Origin: Acholeplasmataceae bacterium
GTDB lineage: Bacteria > Bacillota_I > Bacilli_A > ML615J-28 > CAG-698
DNA length: 6,653 nt
Reading direction: 5' to 3'
Assembly: GCA_012841765.1 (NCBI GenBank)
Contig: DUUA01000088.1
Coordinates: 1-6,653 of the forward strand
Below the pieces are notes generated by a model. It saw only the letters and a list, made by a program, of their open reading frames with translations. It was not told the DNA's origin and searched no databases. Position 1 is the stretch's first letter, and every line of letters starts with the position of its first letter. Positions 5,547-6,653 of the stretch are shown here, piece after piece. Both the position numbers and the translations under genes were made by a program.

Positions 5547-6653
5547 GATATTAGTAATTAATCCTGGTTCAACTTCGCTTAAAATAGCAATATTTGAAAA
5601 AGATAAATTAATTTTAAAAAAGATAGCAAAACATGATACAAATGTAATTAGACAATTTAAGACAGCTTTTGACCAATTAGATTTTAGATTAAATATTGTT
5701 CTTGATTTTATCAAAGCAGAAAATATAAATTTAAAAGATATTGATATTTTTGTTGGTAGGGGTGGTTTAATTAGACCACTTGAAAGCGGAACATATTTAG
5801 TTAATGAAGAAATGATTGATGATTTAGTTTCTGGTAAATACGGAATTCATGCTTGTAACTTTGGAGGAATTATTGCTTCTCGTCTTGCTAAGACTGTAAA
5901 TAAAGAAGCCTATATTGTTGATCCAGTAATAATTGATGAATTTGATGAAGTTGCAAGGGTTAGTGGTTATAAAGGTATTGAAAGACATAGTGTCTTTCAC
6001 GCTTTAAATCAAAAAGCGATTGCGAAGAGATATTCAGAAGAACATCATAAAATCTATTCAGATTTGTCATTAATCGTTGCTCATTTAGGAGCAGGGATTT
6101 CAGTTGGTTGGCATAAACAAGGTAGAGTTGTAGATGTTAATTGTGCTCTTGGGGGAGATGGACCATTCTCACCAGAGCGAGCTGGAGATTTACCTATCTT
6201 TGATTTAATAGATTTGTGTTATGCAAATAAGTTTACTAAAGAAGAAATTAAAAATGAATTGGTAACTAAAGGTGGTTTAATTTCTTATTTAGATACATAT
6301 AACGGAATAGAAATATCACAAATGATTAAAGATGGTAATAGTGAAGCTTTGCTTTATTTAAAAGCAATGGCTTACCAAATAGCAAAAGAAATTGGTGGTT
6401 TATATTTTGTGGCAAAAGGAAAGATTGATGCAGTTATTCTAACTGGAGGTCTTAGTTACAACTTAGACTTAATTAATTTAATAAAAGGATATTTACCTGA
6501 TTTTGTTAATTTAAAAATTTATGAAGGTGAAGATGAACTTTCAGCTCTTGCTCATGGAGTCTTAAGAGTCTATGAAGGTAAAGAAGAAATTAAAAATGAA
6601 TTGGTAACTAAAGGTGGTTTAATTTCTTATTTAGATACATATAACGGAATAGA
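5536..6653 (+). CDS. buk: Butyrate (branched-chain acyl) kinase, 3' end replaced or missing
   Basis: It transfers phosphate from acyl phosphate to ADP, yielding ATP and the free acid; it belongs to the acetate/butyrate kinase (ASKHA) fold. Visible blocks are INPGSTS (8-14), VGRGG (73-77), VDPVIIDEFDEVARVSG (128-144), HSVFHALNQK (151-160), AHLGAGISVG (182-191), DGPFSPERAG (208-217) and ILTGGLSYN (301-309). The phosphate loop has A186 where Buk usually has glycine (HxGGG). GGTGA (5525-5529), six bases before the ATG, supports the start. No stop codon appears before the window end (372 codons). The family normally ends near residue 355-358, shortly after LRVxxG (here 343-348). From residue 349 on, the sequence is an exact copy of residues 235-258, so the last 24 residues are probably not native. 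Residues 1-348 are reliable. Confidence 0.93.
   Translation, partial: MNPKILVINPGSTSLKIAIFEKDKLILKKIAKHDTNVIRQFKTAFDQLDFRLNIVLDFIKAENINLKDIDIFVGRGGLIRPLESGTYLVNEEMIDDLVSGKYGIHACNFGGIIASRLAKTVNKEAYIVDPVIIDEFDEVARVSGYKGIERHSVFHALNQKAIAKRYSEEHHKIYSDLSLIVAHLGAGISVGWHKQGRVVDVNCALGGDGPFSPERAGDLPIFDLIDLCYANKFTKEEIKNELVTKGGLISYLDTYNGIEISQMIKDGNSEALLYLKAMAYQIAKEIGGLYFVAKGKIDAVILTGGLSYNLDLINLIKGYLPDFVNLKIYEGEDELSALAHGVLRVYEGKEEIKNELVTKGGLISYLDTYNGI
6237..6311 (+). repeat. 75-bp direct repeat, internal copy within buk
   Basis: This copy encodes residues 235-258 of Buk (KEEIKNELVTKGGLISYLDT and four more) and sits at the place where the family has the KGGVVSYL-like segment. It is therefore the native copy. 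It is identical over all 75 bases to 6579-6653. Confidence 0.97.
6579..6653 (+). repeat. 75-bp direct repeat, terminal copy at the window end
   Basis: The last 75 bases equal 6237-6311 without a mismatch, at an offset of 342 bases (114 codons, so the reading frame is kept). The copy starts at Buk residue 348/349, within ten codons of the expected natural C-terminus, and runs to the very last base. This pattern fits an assembler crossing over at a short similar stretch and stopping. A genuine tandem duplication cannot be excluded from this window. Confidence 0.97.

Noticed and set aside
5517..5714. Minus-strand open frame of 65 codons at the ptb/buk junction
   Set aside because: Antisense to the Ptb end and the conserved Buk N-terminus; no independent support.

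Overview
The window is AT-rich (roughly 30% G+C by eye). All eight genes lie on the plus strand, packed so tightly that every junction is an overlap or a gap of at most 4 bases. AGA/AAA/TTA-type codons, good AGGAGG-like ribosome sites and a strictly anaerobic enzyme set point to a low-GC anaerobic Firmicutes or Mollicutes-like bacterium. UGA is used as a stop (1404-1406 and 3349-3351) and tryptophan is UGG, so the code is the standard one. The exact taxon cannot be read from the sequence.

Layout: 1-332 is a non-coding leader with a probable promoter close to the first gene. Then come leucine/branched-chain amino acid dehydrogenase (333-1406), a small P-loop ATPase of unknown role (1403-2053), and the four subunits of a 2-oxoacid (probably 2-oxoisovalerate) ferredoxin oxidoreductase: delta ferredoxin (2058-2279), alpha VorB (2284-3351), beta ThDP subunit (3344-4102) and gamma (4089-4643). 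They are followed by phosphotransbutyrylase (4644-5546) and butyrate kinase (from 5536 to the window end).

Together the genes read as one operon for fermentative oxidation of leucine, isoleucine and valine. The amino acid is deaminated to a 2-oxoacid (LeuDH, NADH). The oxoacid is decarboxylated oxidatively to a branched acyl-CoA with reduction of ferredoxin (VorABCD). The acyl group passes to phosphate (Ptb) and then to ADP (Buk), giving ATP and isobutyrate, isovalerate or 2-methylbutyrate. This parallels the Bacillus bkd operon, with the lipoyl dehydrogenase complex replaced by a ferredoxin-linked enzyme. No thiolase, crotonase or butyryl-CoA dehydrogenase genes are present, so a classical butyrate pathway is not supported here.

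Two things stand out. The ATPase between LeuDH and the oxidoreductase has no cysteine and an unexplained role. Also, the last 75 bases of the window exactly repeat an internal part of buk (6237-6311), in frame, just where the Buk protein should end. The second is most likely an assembly artefact at a contig end, so the true buk stop codon and anything downstream are not visible. I found no evidence of a novel defence, mobile or RNA system.
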